A DNA stretch of 64,000 nt from Oscillospiraceae bacterium (GTDB lineage: Bacteria > Bacillota > Clostridia > Oscillospirales > Ruminococcaceae). Made by a program: the position numbers and the translations under genes. The DNA lies in the NCBI GenBank assembly GCA_025758045.1, contig CP107208.1, positions 2,294,001-2,358,000 on the forward strand. Reading direction: 5' to 3'. Shown in pieces: positions 42,852 to 50,752 of this stretch (the stretch's first letter is position 1; each line of letters opens with the position of its first letter). The notes under the pieces were generated by a model. It was not told where the DNA came from. It did no database searches and saw only the letters and a program-made list of their open reading frames with translations.

Positions 42852-43031
42852 ATCCACATCCTCCATACAAGAGATATAAATGCGTATACTATATATTCGT
42901 ACGTATGCTTTGGGGATGTGGTTTCATATTTCGACTACAGCCAGGAAGGTTTGGCAGGCCATCCCGGCTGTATTTTAGAGGTTCCCGTGTTTGGATTGTG
43001 GAAGGTTTAAGGGAGCGGGCGGACGCTGGGG

Positions 43032-43418
43032 TCAGCAGCGCTTTTCAAAGTCGGTTGAAACGGTTTCGGTTACACCGTTTCGGGTGACTTTGGCGGTGGT
43101 GTTTAGTTTGTACGTTGTCCCGGATTTAATGGCATAATAACCGACAAACTCATGGCGAGGACCGTTGTAAGTCTCACTGACCTGAGATACCTGCGTATAG
43201 TTTCCGAAAAAGCCCTTTTCATATAGTGTAAGCGTACATTCTATTTTTGTTGTACCCTCCAAAGCAATAATAGCACTTGTATAGCTTCCATCATACGCCG
43301 ACATACTAGGGCTGATGGATGCTACATTCCGCCAACGGGGCTCCGCAGCAAGAGCCGTTGTGCTGACAATACCAAGCAGAAGAGTTATAGCAAGCAGACT
43401 GCGCAAAAACTTTTTCAT
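43032..43418 (-). CDS. Secreted small beta-rich protein
   Basis: 128 residues with a clear signal peptide (KKFLRSLLAITLLLGIVSTTALA, cleaved near AEP). The mature part of about 100 residues is predicted all-beta and starts with a tyrosine/serine-rich stretch (SISPSMSAYDGSYTSAIIAL). It belongs to a type of small secreted proteins common in gut Clostridia; I cannot name the family with certainty. It lies downstream of the anti-sigma gene on the same strand and ends with a cysteine. AGGTGTACATATC is a weak ribosome context. Confidence 0.65.
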   Translation of the reverse strand: MKKFLRSLLAITLLLGIVSTTALAAEPRWRNVASISPSMSAYDGSYTSAIIALEGTTKIECTLTLYEKGFFGNYTQVSQVSETYNGPRHEFVGYYAIKSGTTYKLNTTAKVTRNGVTETVSTDFEKRC

Positions 43419-43519
43419 GATATGTACACCTCTTTTGTATGGAAACCTCATACCTTCTATTCGTATGAAAATGAAAAAGGTTACACCCATAAATAACATT
43501 TTTGAAATTTATCTTGCTG

Positions 43520-44254
43520 TCATCCATTTGATGAACTATCCAACTTTATCCCTTCAGCGACACTGATTATCTCGGATAAGTCACAACTGGAACTCACTTG
43601 ATAGGTTAAGCCATCATTCTGCCATACTAATACATTACTCCCGTCTATAGTGGAACACAAAACAGCGTCGATTCCATCAAAAGAAATCTGATAATAATGG
43701 GTATATTCGTCATCAACAAAAGTTGATTGTTTATCTTGTATGGGCAATATCCGTACTGTTAACCATTCGCCGTTTTCTGATTGATACTCATTCCAAAAAC
43801 TGGTGTTTGATGTTCTATTAGAAGGCGTCTCTGTAAACCCTTCCGGCAAATAGGTCAATTCAACATTTTGGAGCAGAATCACTGCATTTGGATCATCTTC
43901 CTTGGAATAGAGGATCTCCACAAACTGATCCCGCCAATTCAGCACGGTGGATACCACCGCCTCCTGCACAGCCTGCACAGGCATCAGTATGCAAGCAAAC
44001 GCCGTCACGACCGTCGTGGCCACCACGAACAGCCGCTTTGTAGCGCGCCAGGCACCTTTACGTTCCTGTTTCCGTTTGGCCTGCTTGAGCAGCCTGTCCA
44101 TCTTCTTCTGAAATTCTTCCGAAGGATGGAAGGCCGCGTTCATCTCTTCCAGACTCGGCATGGCGGATAGCTCCCGATCTTCAGCCTCAGCCACTACAAG
44201 TGCAATCAAGGCATCTGGCGAGATACGGATTTCACGGTTTTCCTGCTGATTCAT
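43520..44254 (-). CDS. Membrane anti-sigma-factor-like protein (DUF4367 type)
   Basis: 244 residues: a cytoplasmic N-terminal helical part (about 1-75, the expected sigma-binding side), one membrane segment (LFVVATTVVTAFACILMPV), then an extracellular beta domain with LTYLPEGFTE and a repeated Y.ISF/W pattern typical of DUF4367 anti-sigma proteins. It overlaps the 3' end of the sigma gene by 23 bases, the usual order. The partner sigma gene is broken (44232-44788), so this anti-sigma may have no local target now, or may hold another sigma factor. GGAGG precedes the start. Confidence 0.8.
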   Translation of the reverse strand: MNQQENREIRISPDALIALVVAEAEDRELSAMPSLEEMNAAFHPSEEFQKKMDRLLKQAKRKQERKGAWRATKRLFVVATTVVTAFACILMPVQAVQEAVVSTVLNWRDQFVEILYSKEDDPNAVILLQNVELTYLPEGFTETPSNRTSNTSFWNEYQSENGEWLTVRILPIQDKQSTFVDDEYTHYYQISFDGIDAVLCSTIDGSNVLVWQNDGLTYQVSSSCDLSEIISVAEGIKLDSSSNG

Positions 44255-44788
44255 CTTGTGCCTCCATTTCTTTCAGAATCATCTGCCTTGCCCGGTGAAG
44301 CCGTACTTTTGCATTCTGCGGCGTGATTTCCAAAATTTCGGCAATTTCCTGGATGGAGTATCCCATCATGCGCAAATCCAAAGGGTCTCTGTACTTGTCA
44401 TCCATCTGTTTCACAAAAGCAACCAGCTCCTAAAAAGCGATTGCGTTCAGCGCAACGTCCTCGGGGCCATTCTCGGTTGTGGGATGATTCGCAAGCTCAT
44501 CATCGCTCGTTGGCTTCATCTTGTTCAGTTTGCGCACGGCGTCCACCGCTTTGCTGTGTGTTAACAGTACAATATACGTTTGAGCTTCTTTGCGTCATCG
44601 ATTTCCACTTCATCTATTATCCGTATCAGACGCAAAAAGGTTTCATGTACGGCGTCCTCCGCCAAATAGTGTTCTCCCACCACACCGATGGCTACATGGT
44701 ACATCATCCCTGCATAGTTTTCATAAATATAGGCGATTTTATCTTTCTGTTCCGCTGTTTCCAGCATCGCCATATACATCCAAAGCAT
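44232..44788 (-). pseudogene. ECF sigma factor inactivated by frameshift and nonsense codon
   Basis: Region 2 reads from MLWMYMAMLETAEQ to KKLKRILYC and stops. One base shift restores LLTHSKAVDAVRKLNKMK and then meets a TAG near 44,430 after LNAIAF; beyond it region 4 is open (MMGYSIQEIAEILEITPQNA, VRLHRARQMIL). Thus two separate lesions split a gene that is a paralogue of the broken one at 42308-42851 (YAGMMYHVA versus YYGMMYQVA). GGAG precedes the start. It is the second gene after an XRE regulator and overlaps the anti-sigma gene. Confidence 0.83.
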
Positions 44789-44804
44789 ATAAGTTGCTCC
44801 TGTT

Positions 44805-45152
44805 TTATGTGTCGCTTTCCCCGCCGATGTCCTGCTGCAAGAACCAAGTGACATAATTGGCAATGAACTGCTTTTGCTTGAGCGAACAGTGATCCAGTTG
44901 ATACATCAGCTCCTCCGAAAAGAATTTTCTTTGGGGTAACTGCGTGGCTGGCAGCAGGGTGTAAATTGAACAGTCCAATGCATCGGCGATTCTGTACAGA
45001 TATTCGATTGATACCTTGTTTTTTGCCCGTTCCAAACGACTGATATATTGCATGGTTGTACTTAAATTTTCTGCGAACTCTTCTCGCGTCAGGCCGTGGG
45101 CTTTTCGCTGTTGCCGGATGCGTTTGCCGATTTCAAGATAGATATTTTCCAA
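44805..45152 (-). CDS. XRE-family helix-turn-helix regulator
   Basis: 115 residues. The N-terminal HTH reads IGKRIRQQRKAHGLTREEFA, then MQYISRLERAKNKVS and LYRIADALDC. A short C-terminal helical part follows. TTG at 45152 is chosen because GAGGTG lies eight bases upstream; a GTG three codons earlier overlaps that site. It heads the operon with the broken sigma gene and the anti-sigma gene, and lies back to back with parM across the repeat region. Confidence 0.8.
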   Translation of the reverse strand: MENIYLEIGKRIRQQRKAHGLTREEFAENLSTTMQYISRLERAKNKVSIEYLYRIADALDCSIYTLLPATQLPQRKFFSEELMYQLDHCSLKQKQFIANYVTWFLQQDIGGESDT

Positions 45153-45346
45153 ACTTCTCACCTCAAAATAAGCGTAGCAGGTGCCGTTGCGAAAATTGAG
45201 CGCTACTTTTGGTTAGTATTAGTCAATATATGAAAATCATACTGCATAGCACTGATTTCAAGCGTTTTGTTCATGGCGGACTCCTGTGTTTTTACTTACT
45301 TTGCCCATTATAGCGCACCCGCCGGGGAAATGCAAACAAATAAATA

Positions 45347-45417
45347 ATGCGTATTATTGCGTATAAGAAAAAATAATGCGTAAATTTGTTGGGAAATGAC
45401 GTATTCAAAACGTATAA
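45347..45417. repeat. parC-like repeat cluster upstream of parM
   Basis: Within 71 bases the hexamer core GCGTA(T/A) occurs as ATGCGTAT (45347-45354), ATTGCGTAT (45356-45364) and AATGCGTAA (45375-45383), followed by GACGTATTC (45398-45406) and AACGTATAAG (45409-45418). An AT-rich set of short repeats directly before parM is the usual form of the ParR-binding centromere, which also represses the operon. The rest of 45,153-45,449 holds no gene. Confidence 0.65.
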
Positions 45418-45449
45418 GGTAAATATAAGCATTGAAGGGAGTTGATGTT

Positions 45450-46367
45450 ATGCTTATTGCTATCGACCACGGCAACAAACAGGTCAAAACAGTTCACGGA
45501 AATGCTATCGTTTCCGGTGTGCAGAAAAGCAAAACTCGGCCTTACGGCAGGGATGTACTGAAATACGGCGGCAGTTACTATACGCTGTCCGCACAGCGCA
45601 TCCCGTACCAAAAGGACAAAACCACAGACGAGCGTTTCTTTATCCTATCGCTGTTTGCCATTGCGGAGGAAATCGAAGCACAGAACGCTTATACTTCCGG
45701 GCTGATGCCCATTGACCTTGCCATCGGCTTGCCACCCGCACACTTTGGCGCACAGAACAAGGCGTTCGTGCGTTACTTCAAACGCAAGGAACCTATCTAC
45801 TTCTCCTACCGTGACAAGCTGTACAGCATCCTGATCCGCGATGTGCAGTGCTATCCGCAGGCGTTTGCAGCGGCGGCCATGATGCTGGGCGAGTTGGCAA
45901 CAGTGCCGCGTGCGCTGATTCTGGATGTGGGCGGTTTCACGGCGGATTATCTGCTGCTGAAGAATGGCCGTGCCGACCTGTCTACTTGTGACTCGCTGGA
46001 AAATGGCGTGATTTTGCTGTATAACCGCATTCGCTCTAAAGCCAGCTCCGATTTGGACATTTTGTTGGAGGAAACCGATGTGGATGCCATTCTCTTGCAG
46101 GGGCAGGGGAGCAGTTACGGGGAAGAAGTCGCCGCGCTGGTAGAATATCAGGCGCAGGAGTTCGTCAACGATATGTTGGGCGCACTGCGCGAGCGCCAGC
46201 TTGACCTGCGCACGGGGCGTGTGATTTTTGTGGGCGGCGGTGCCTGCCTGCTGCGGCGACAAATCGAGGCATCCGGCAAGGTGGCACACCCTGTCTTTGT
46301 GGAGGACGTGAATGCCAACGCCAAGGGCTTTGAGTATCTTTACCGCTGCACGGTGACAGGGGCGTGA
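45450..46367 (+). CDS. parM: ParM/StbA-type actin-like segregation ATPase
   Basis: 305 residues of the actin/Hsp70 ATPase fold: phosphate 1 IAIDHGNKQVKT (3-14), phosphate 2 LILDVGGFTADYLLL, and the adenosine motif VIFVGGGACLL near the end. Actin-like ParM filaments push low-copy plasmids apart. The ATG six codons into the frame follows AAGGGAG. It is paired with a small DNA-binding partner gene seven bases downstream and a repeat cluster upstream, so the full parC-parM-parR set is present. This indicates plasmid ancestry or a plasmid-like stage for the surrounding element. Confidence 0.9.
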   Translation: MLIAIDHGNKQVKTVHGNAIVSGVQKSKTRPYGRDVLKYGGSYYTLSAQRIPYQKDKTTDERFFILSLFAIAEEIEAQNAYTSGLMPIDLAIGLPPAHFGAQNKAFVRYFKRKEPIYFSYRDKLYSILIRDVQCYPQAFAAAAMMLGELATVPRALILDVGGFTADYLLLKNGRADLSTCDSLENGVILLYNRIRSKASSDLDILLEETDVDAILLQGQGSSYGEEVAALVEYQAQEFVNDMLGALRERQLDLRTGRVIFVGGGACLLRRQIEASGKVAHPVFVEDVNANAKGFEYLYRCTVTGA

Positions 46368-46373
46368 TGAACC

Positions 46374-46694
46374 ATGAAGCTGAAAAAGGACCGGGGGCGC
46401 TTTACGGTTCGCTTTGACATGGAAAATCCAGACCATGTGCGTGCCGTAGAATACTTGGAACGGCAGCGTGACAGGGGCAAGGCACAGTATCTTGCCGATG
46501 CAATTCTATGCTATGAAAAGGCAGCAACGAAGTCTTTTCAGCAGACGGACCGCGCCTTGATTGAGCAAATCGTGCAGGAATACTTAGAAAAGCAGAACTG
46601 TGGGCATACCCCAGATTTGCAGAAAAAGGAGCCGTCTATATCCTCGCCGCCAATAGATTTAATAGCCAGTGCTTTGGCTGATTTTAGAGGCTGA
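46374..46694 (+). CDS. ParR-like adaptor protein
   Basis: 106 residues. An N-terminal ribbon-helix-helix-like part (RGRFTVRFDMENPDHVRAVEYL) is followed by a helical middle and a short tail with hydrophobic end (SALADFRG), like ParR proteins that bind parC with the N-terminus and cap ParM with the C-terminal tail. Sequence similarity within ParR proteins is low, so the call rests mainly on size, fold pattern and its place right after parM. A terminator follows. Confidence 0.72.
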   Translation: MKLKKDRGRFTVRFDMENPDHVRAVEYLERQRDRGKAQYLADAILCYEKAATKSFQQTDRALIEQIVQEYLEKQNCGHTPDLQKKEPSISSPPIDLIASALADFRG

Positions 46695-46720
46695 CACATA
46701 TAGTGAGTATAATAAGCAGC

Positions 46721-46756
46721 AATCCCCAAGGCAGCACCTTGGGGATTGCTGTTATT
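46721..46756 (+). terminator. Terminator of parMR and edge of the duplicated segment
   Basis: Perfect 11-bp stem AATCCCCAAGG/CCTTGGGGATT (46721-46731, 46737-46747), loop CAGCA, then GCTGTTATTT. The same hairpin starts the second copy at 63525. Confidence 0.8.
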
Positions 46757-47070
46757 TAGTGCCTATTTACCGATTCAGAAAGATCCTCGCTGCACTAGGG
46801 TCTGGAATCTCCCAGTTGACGTACAGATCATTCAACGGGCAGGCGTGGGGGTCGCGGATATGCTCGTCGATCCAGCCTTTGTATAGTTCACAGAAGTTGG
46901 CTTTCGTGAGGATGGCACGGCACTCGGACTTGTCCACGGTGGTGCTGAACAGGTACTCCACATCATGAACCGGAACAATCACCGGCGCGCCGGCTGTGTC
47001 AAAGGCACAGAGCAGATTTTTACAGCCGCGGCTCACAGCGCGCTGGCAGTCGCCGCACTCAATGTAGATA
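46721..47070. repeat. 350-bp direct repeat, copy 1
   Basis: Nearly identical to 63525-63873, same orientation, with only scattered single-base differences. It contains the terminator and the last 98 codons of the gene at 46767-47153. Similarity stops abruptly at 47070, where an agrB-like start takes over. Confidence 0.9.
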
Positions 47071-47153
47071 TAGTGGCACCACTCGGCCTGTTCCTCGGTG
47101 ATATACTTATGCCGAAGCAAAAAATCGGTCATCGTTTCGGCAAGGTGTTCCAT
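46767..47153 (-). CDS. Chimeric gene: AgrB-like N-terminus fused to the duplicated C-terminal segment
   Basis: 128 residues. The first 30 (MEHLAETMTDFLLRHKYITE and on to EWCHYI) match the start of AgrB proteins in style and length. The last 98 (YIECGDCQRAV to FLNR) are almost the same as in the gene at 63571-63954, including six cysteines and PDPSAARIF. No membrane helix or catalytic H/C pair remains, so it cannot act as AgrB. The start is set by AAGGGGG and is preceded by an agr-type operator and promoter. The C-terminal part is a soluble unknown domain with possible metal-binding cysteines. Confidence 0.7.
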   Translation of the reverse strand: MEHLAETMTDFLLRHKYITEEQAEWCHYIYIECGDCQRAVSRGCKNLLCAFDTAGAPVIVPVHDVEYLFSTTVDKSECRAILTKANFCELYKGWIDEHIRDPHACPLNDLYVNWEIPDPSAARIFLNR

Positions 47154-47175
47154 GCTGTGCGCCCCCTTGCTGAAT

Positions 47176-47241
47176 ACGATAAACCGATTTGTCCGCAAAG
47201 TCCAGAAAAACGGCGAAACTGCAAAATTCCGTGCGCAACTG
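47176..47241 (-). promoter_or_regulatory. agr-type operator and promoter of system 2
   Basis: On the minus strand TTGCAGTTGCG and TTGCAGTTTCG lie 20 bp apart (CAGTT at 47241-47237 and 47221-47217). Forty bases from the second CAGTT stands TATCGT (47181-47176) with CTGGAC 18 bases before it. The same arrangement recurs at 49929-49995. It lies between agrC-like and the agrB remnant. Confidence 0.75.
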
Positions 47242-47251
47242 CAAGTTTTGC

Positions 47252-48595
47252 CTATTTTTGTGCAGCAGCAACGGCTTTTTCGTTGGCGGCATCCGCCCAT
47301 TCAAGGCAGAATAAGAAAGAGCCGTCTTTATAATCCATCAAATAAAAAACATCATATTTGTGCAGGATATCCATCACATTTGGCAGACCAAAGCCGTGCA
47401 ATTCCGGCTCCGGCTTGGTGGTGGGGATATGGTCGCCGAAAATTTCGACCGGCTTGCTGGCATTTTCGACCGAGAAAAACAGCGTTGGCGGATTGTCGCT
47501 TTTGTTATAGATTGCTTTCACAGTCATGCGGCGTTGCGCCTTTTCCAGTTTTTGGCAGGCTTCGATGGCGTTGTCCAACAAATTACTCATCACGACCGTC
47601 AGGTCGACCGACGGGATCGCTACGTCGGAAAGGTCGTTGATCTCGAAATGCAGATCGATGTCCTGTTCTTTGGCCGCATAGCCCTTTTGATTGAGAATCG
47701 CATCAATGATCGGATTGTGCGTATTCACCAGCAGGATGCGCTCAGTTTGGCGCACCTTCAATTCGTCAAGGTAGGTCTGCGCGGCCTCCGTATCACCGTT
47801 TGCCAGCATATCCGAGAGTGCAAACAGATAGCCGCGGAACTCGTGCGTCATTTTGCGCTGTGCCGTGTAGGAATTGCCCAGCGCCTTGACGTTGGCGCTC
47901 TGCACCTCGGCGCGCTGATGTGCAACGGCCAGTGCCTCCCGCATCTGGGCGGTGGATTCCAACTGATCCAGCAGAAACAGCGCGACCATATCGACCGCGC
48001 ACAGCACAAGCAGGCAAAACGTCCATGCGTCATTTTCGCCTGCGGCACTTTCTGCGTTGAACACCCGGTAAAGCACAAACAATGTACATAGTGGGAACAG
48101 TGTTGATGCCGGTATCCATGCGCGCGGCTTTCCGTTTTCCTGCGGCGGTGTGTGGAAATGCCGAACCAGTATAACAAACGCCACAAGGCACAGCCCCCGC
48201 AAAAAGATAAACGCGGTGTACAACGGTTTATTATATACATACTCCGTCTGCGTCATACCCGAATAAAGCAGCCATGCCTTTTCGGTCAGTGTTGATATAG
48301 AAAAGAAGCAGGCATAGCCCGTGATCACAACAAACAAGCGACGATCCCATCTGCTTCGATATAACATCAAGCTCATAGCATACTCGAGCGCAATTTCAAT
48401 CAAGAAGCGGATAATATTGCTATAGCCATAATCGTTTGGCAACACATTTAGAACGACTGTGATAATGGCAGTCCATAACAGCCAATATGCCCAGAATTGT
48501 TTCCCGTTAAACCGTCTTGTAAAAAAGCTGTCCCACAGTTTTGTGTATAGCCATGTCTGCAGGGCACACATCAAAATACTCAACGCATATCCCAT
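47252..48595 (-). CDS. AgrC-like GHKL sensor histidine kinase (system 2)
   Basis: 447 residues: six or seven membrane helices (about 1-200), linker, KMTHEFRGYLFALSDML with the phosphoacceptor histidine, N box NLLDNAIEACQ and G box HGFGLPNVMDIL. Same layout as agrC at 40106 but clearly diverged. The start at 48595 follows GAGAGG and overlaps the regulator gene. With agrB truncated and no agrD visible here, its natural ligand gene is missing, so it may be an orphan receptor that listens to peptides from other cells. Confidence 0.9.
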   Translation of the reverse strand: MGYALSILMCALQTWLYTKLWDSFFTRRFNGKQFWAYWLLWTAIITVVLNVLPNDYGYSNIIRFLIEIALEYAMSLMLYRSRWDRRLFVVITGYACFFSISTLTEKAWLLYSGMTQTEYVYNKPLYTAFIFLRGLCLVAFVILVRHFHTPPQENGKPRAWIPASTLFPLCTLFVLYRVFNAESAAGENDAWTFCLLVLCAVDMVALFLLDQLESTAQMREALAVAHQRAEVQSANVKALGNSYTAQRKMTHEFRGYLFALSDMLANGDTEAAQTYLDELKVRQTERILLVNTHNPIIDAILNQKGYAAKEQDIDLHFEINDLSDVAIPSVDLTVVMSNLLDNAIEACQKLEKAQRRMTVKAIYNKSDNPPTLFFSVENASKPVEIFGDHIPTTKPEPELHGFGLPNVMDILHKYDVFYLMDYKDGSFLFCLEWADAANEKAVAAAQK

Positions 48596-49305
48596 CTGCC
48601 GCGCCCTCTCCATGCCATGTATTTTGTTTTGATCGTCTTATACCCGTGCAGGCTGACGGGAAGCGTCTGGTCGGTGGTCAACGTAACGCCGCTTGTTTGC
48701 AGGGCAGCAATATAGCTCATATTGACCAAGAAGCTGTTGTGGATGCGCAAAAAGCCCTCCTCTGCCAGTTTCTCTTCCAGTGTGCGCAGGCTCATGCGGC
48801 TATTCAGCGGTGCCGCCGGTTCCGCACGATGGAAAATCAGCATCCGTTCCGCAGTTTCGACATAGACCAACTCGTCGAGCACGATGTTCGTGCCCTCGCC
48901 GTCGCACAGAACATTCAGCGTGCGGGTTCGGCTGCGGCAGGCGACCAACGCCTGCCGAAAATAGCCCGGCAGTTTTTCGGCCAGCTGCAGCTTGGGCAAA
49001 AAGCGGAACGCGCTTACCTCGTATCCCTCGGCGGCATATTCGCCGTAATTTGTCACAAAGATCAGCACCGCGTCCTTGCGGATCGTGCGCATCTGCCGCG
49101 CCAGCGCAATGCCGTTCACATCGCCCATATCAATGTCCAGAAAAATCATGTCGGCCTTTTGCACGGCTGCCTTTTTCAGCGCGTGGGGGTCATGGACACA
49201 CTCAATCTGCATATAACGGCGGTTGAACTCCGGCTGTGCTTCGATCAGTCGTTTCAGTGCTTCGGTAAATATCGCGTCATCGTCACACAGCAGGATGTGC
49301 AGCAT
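48580..49305 (-). CDS. LytTR response regulator (system 2)
   Basis: 241 residues: receiver with CDDD (7-10) and phosphoacceptor D57 (IFLDIDM), then a LytTR domain (LVYVETAERMLIFHR, FLRIHNSFLVNMSYI). Partner of the AgrC-like kinase, overlapping its start. It should bind the CAGTT tandem sites at 47217-47241 and 49930-49954. The start at MLHILLCDDD is preferred; an ATG six codons earlier is possible. Confidence 0.9.
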   Translation of the reverse strand: MLHILLCDDDAIFTEALKRLIEAQPEFNRRYMQIECVHDPHALKKAAVQKADMIFLDIDMGDVNGIALARQMRTIRKDAVLIFVTNYGEYAAEGYEVSAFRFLPKLQLAEKLPGYFRQALVACRSRTRTLNVLCDGEGTNIVLDELVYVETAERMLIFHRAEPAAPLNSRMSLRTLEEKLAEEGFLRIHNSFLVNMSYIAALQTSGVTLTTDQTLPVSLHGYKTIKTKYMAWRGRGRWDMR

Positions 49306-49354
49306 ACCGTCACCGGCTTCCATCGTTGGATTTTTAGCGTTTGAAATTGTATCC

Positions 49355-49403
49355 AAAATAACGCGCCCCCTTTCGTTGTCAAGCCAAATTGCCCCGTTAT
49401 AGA
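49355..49403. promoter_or_regulatory. Divergent promoters sharing their -35 region
   Basis: Plus strand: TTGTCA (49376-49381), 16 bases, TATAGA (49398-49403) toward the XRE gene. Minus strand: TTGACA (49382-49377), 16 bases, TATTTT (49360-49355) toward the response regulator. The -35 boxes overlap by five bases, so polymerase can serve only one side at a time. Confidence 0.65.
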
Positions 49404-49486
49404 CAAATGCGATGTTATAAATCATAGTATCTGAATATTTGTCCCCTGTCAACCGATACACCATAAGAAGTAGGAGGTTGACGCAG

Positions 49487-49876
49487 ATGATGATGGATTT
49501 TGCAGGCAGGCTTAAACGTCTGCGCATAGAAAAAGGGTACTCTCAGGCGACGCTGGCGAAAAAAATCACCGATGCAGGCCAAAAGCCGGGCGAAGCATCC
49601 ATCGCCAAATACGAGAACGGGCGCATCTATCCCAATTTGCAGACCGCCGCCTGCATGGCGGATTGCTTCGGTGTTTCAATCGATTATCTTGCCTGTGGCG
49701 AGAAAGCCGCGGTCGTTTCGGTTGACGGTCTGACCGACGAGCAGATCAATTTGATGACCGAGCTTACCCGTGCGCTGCGCCAGCAGAACAAAAGCCGATG
49801 GGGCAATCCCAAAAGCACCCCGACGCCGGAACAGCAGGAGCTGGTGTTTAAGCTGGTCGCACAGTTTTTGAAATAA
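49487..49876 (+). CDS. XRE-family transcriptional regulator
   Basis: 129 residues. N-terminal HTH: FAGRLKRLRIEKGYSQATLA, then SIAKYENGRIYPNLQTAACM and DCFGVSIDYLACGE. The C-terminal part is helical. AGGAGG stands nine bases before the first of three ATGs. It is divergent from the agr-like response regulator and shares promoter DNA with it, so mutual control is likely. A terminator follows. Confidence 0.85.
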   Translation: MMMDFAGRLKRLRIEKGYSQATLAKKITDAGQKPGEASIAKYENGRIYPNLQTAACMADCFGVSIDYLACGEKAAVVSVDGLTDEQINLMTELTRALRQQNKSRWGNPKSTPTPEQQELVFKLVAQFLK

Positions 49877-49893
49877 TGCCCTGACGATACGGC

Positions 49894-49928
49894 AAAGACC
49901 GGACGCTTTCACGCGCCCGGTCTTTTTT
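49894..49928 (+). terminator. Terminator after the XRE gene
   Basis: AAAGACCGG (49894-49902) with CCGGTCTTT (49917-49925), inner ACGC/GCG pairing, then TTTTTT. Confidence 0.85.
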
Positions 49929-49995
49929 GCAGTTGCGCACGAATTTTTGCAGTTTCGCCGGTTTATTGGAAATTTTTGTCGGCGCGTGATAGAAT
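49929..49995 (+). promoter_or_regulatory. LytTR-type tandem operator and promoter of the secreted-protein gene
   Basis: TTGCAGTTGCG and TTGCAGTTTCG lie 20 bp apart (CAGTT at 49930-49934 and 49950-49954), then TTGGAA (49966-49971), 18 bases and TAGAAT (49990-49995). Half-sites, period and distance to -10 equal those at 47176-47241, so one regulator should control both. Confidence 0.78.
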
Positions 49996-50121
49996 GTGGG
50001 TGAGCCAAGAGGATGCGGTGCATCCCGCAAGATCCCATCGAAATGCCGGTGCACAGGCGTTTTGAATATCCGCCCCGAAACAAACCCGATACAAGTTTCT
50101 TTCAGATTGGAGGAATCGATT

Positions 50122-50631
50122 ATGAAGAAACTCAGCAAGCGTTTTCTCACCCTTGCAATCGCCTGCGTTATGGCTATGATGATGGCCGTTCCGGCGTTTG
50201 CCATTGGAAACCCAACCGTAAGCTCCGGCAGATACAAAATTTACCCGAACGGAAAAACCACCTTTCTCCTTAACGTACGCGGCTATGGCAACGAGAATGA
50301 CAACGTTACGCTCTACACTCCAACAAATGGTAACGACCAGGTTTGGAAAACGATTGCTACCAGCTATGGTGGATTTTACGTTGTGTCCGCTCTGTCTAAT
50401 ACCCAAGGTTTGAACATTTACCATGGCACGAACAACTGCCAACTGCATAGTTATGTCGGAAACACGACCGATGGAAAAAGCGATTGCATTGTGAACTTTA
50501 GAGTAACCAGCCATACCATAAACTTGCGGGACTGGCCAAGCTACTATTTAACCTTTGCCTCTTTGGCCGCCAATGCCAATGTTTACTGGTCGTCATCTCA
50601 AAGTTCTTGGGGTTGGGCCGCAACTAATTAA
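50122..50631 (+). CDS. Secreted protein, possible ricin-type beta-trefoil fold
   Basis: 169 residues with a signal peptide (MKKLSKRFLTLAIACVM, cleaved after AFA near residue 27). The mature part is beta-rich with DQVWKT, a possible Q-x-W motif of R-type lectins, and a glycine/asparagine/tryptophan-rich end (YWSSSQSSWGWAATN). It has GGAGG as ribosome site and lies 120 bases behind a LytTR-type promoter, so it is a likely output of system 2. It could be a lectin, a toxin or a surface matrix protein; no activity can be claimed. Confidence 0.7.
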   Translation: MKKLSKRFLTLAIACVMAMMMAVPAFAIGNPTVSSGRYKIYPNGKTTFLLNVRGYGNENDNVTLYTPTNGNDQVWKTIATSYGGFYVVSALSNTQGLNIYHGTNNCQLHSYVGNTTDGKSDCIVNFRVTSHTINLRDWPSYYLTFASLAANANVYWSSSQSSWGWAATN

Positions 50632-50692
50632 CCACTTGCTTACACAAGAGATAACAAGGTACATCTTTTAACCTGCAACGGTTGTGTTTGAT

Positions 50693-50735
50693 AAAAAGAC
50701 TGGGAGACTTCTTTAGGTTTCTCCCAGCCTTTTTC
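50693..50735 (+). terminator. Terminator after the secreted-protein gene
   Basis: CTGGGAGA (50700-50707) pairs with TCTCCCAG (50720-50727), flanked by AAAAAG and CTTTTT tracts. Confidence 0.8.
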
Positions 50736-50752
50736 ACTCAGAGGTGTCTTAA

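Noticed and set aside
45347..45417. Possible CRISPR or replication iterons
   Set aside because: Repeats are too short and degenerate for CRISPR, and no replication initiator is adjacent; the parM neighbour makes a centromere more likely.
50122..50631. Bacteriocin precursor
   Set aside because: It has a Sec-type signal peptide and a large folded-looking mature part, no double-glycine leader and no modification enzymes nearby.
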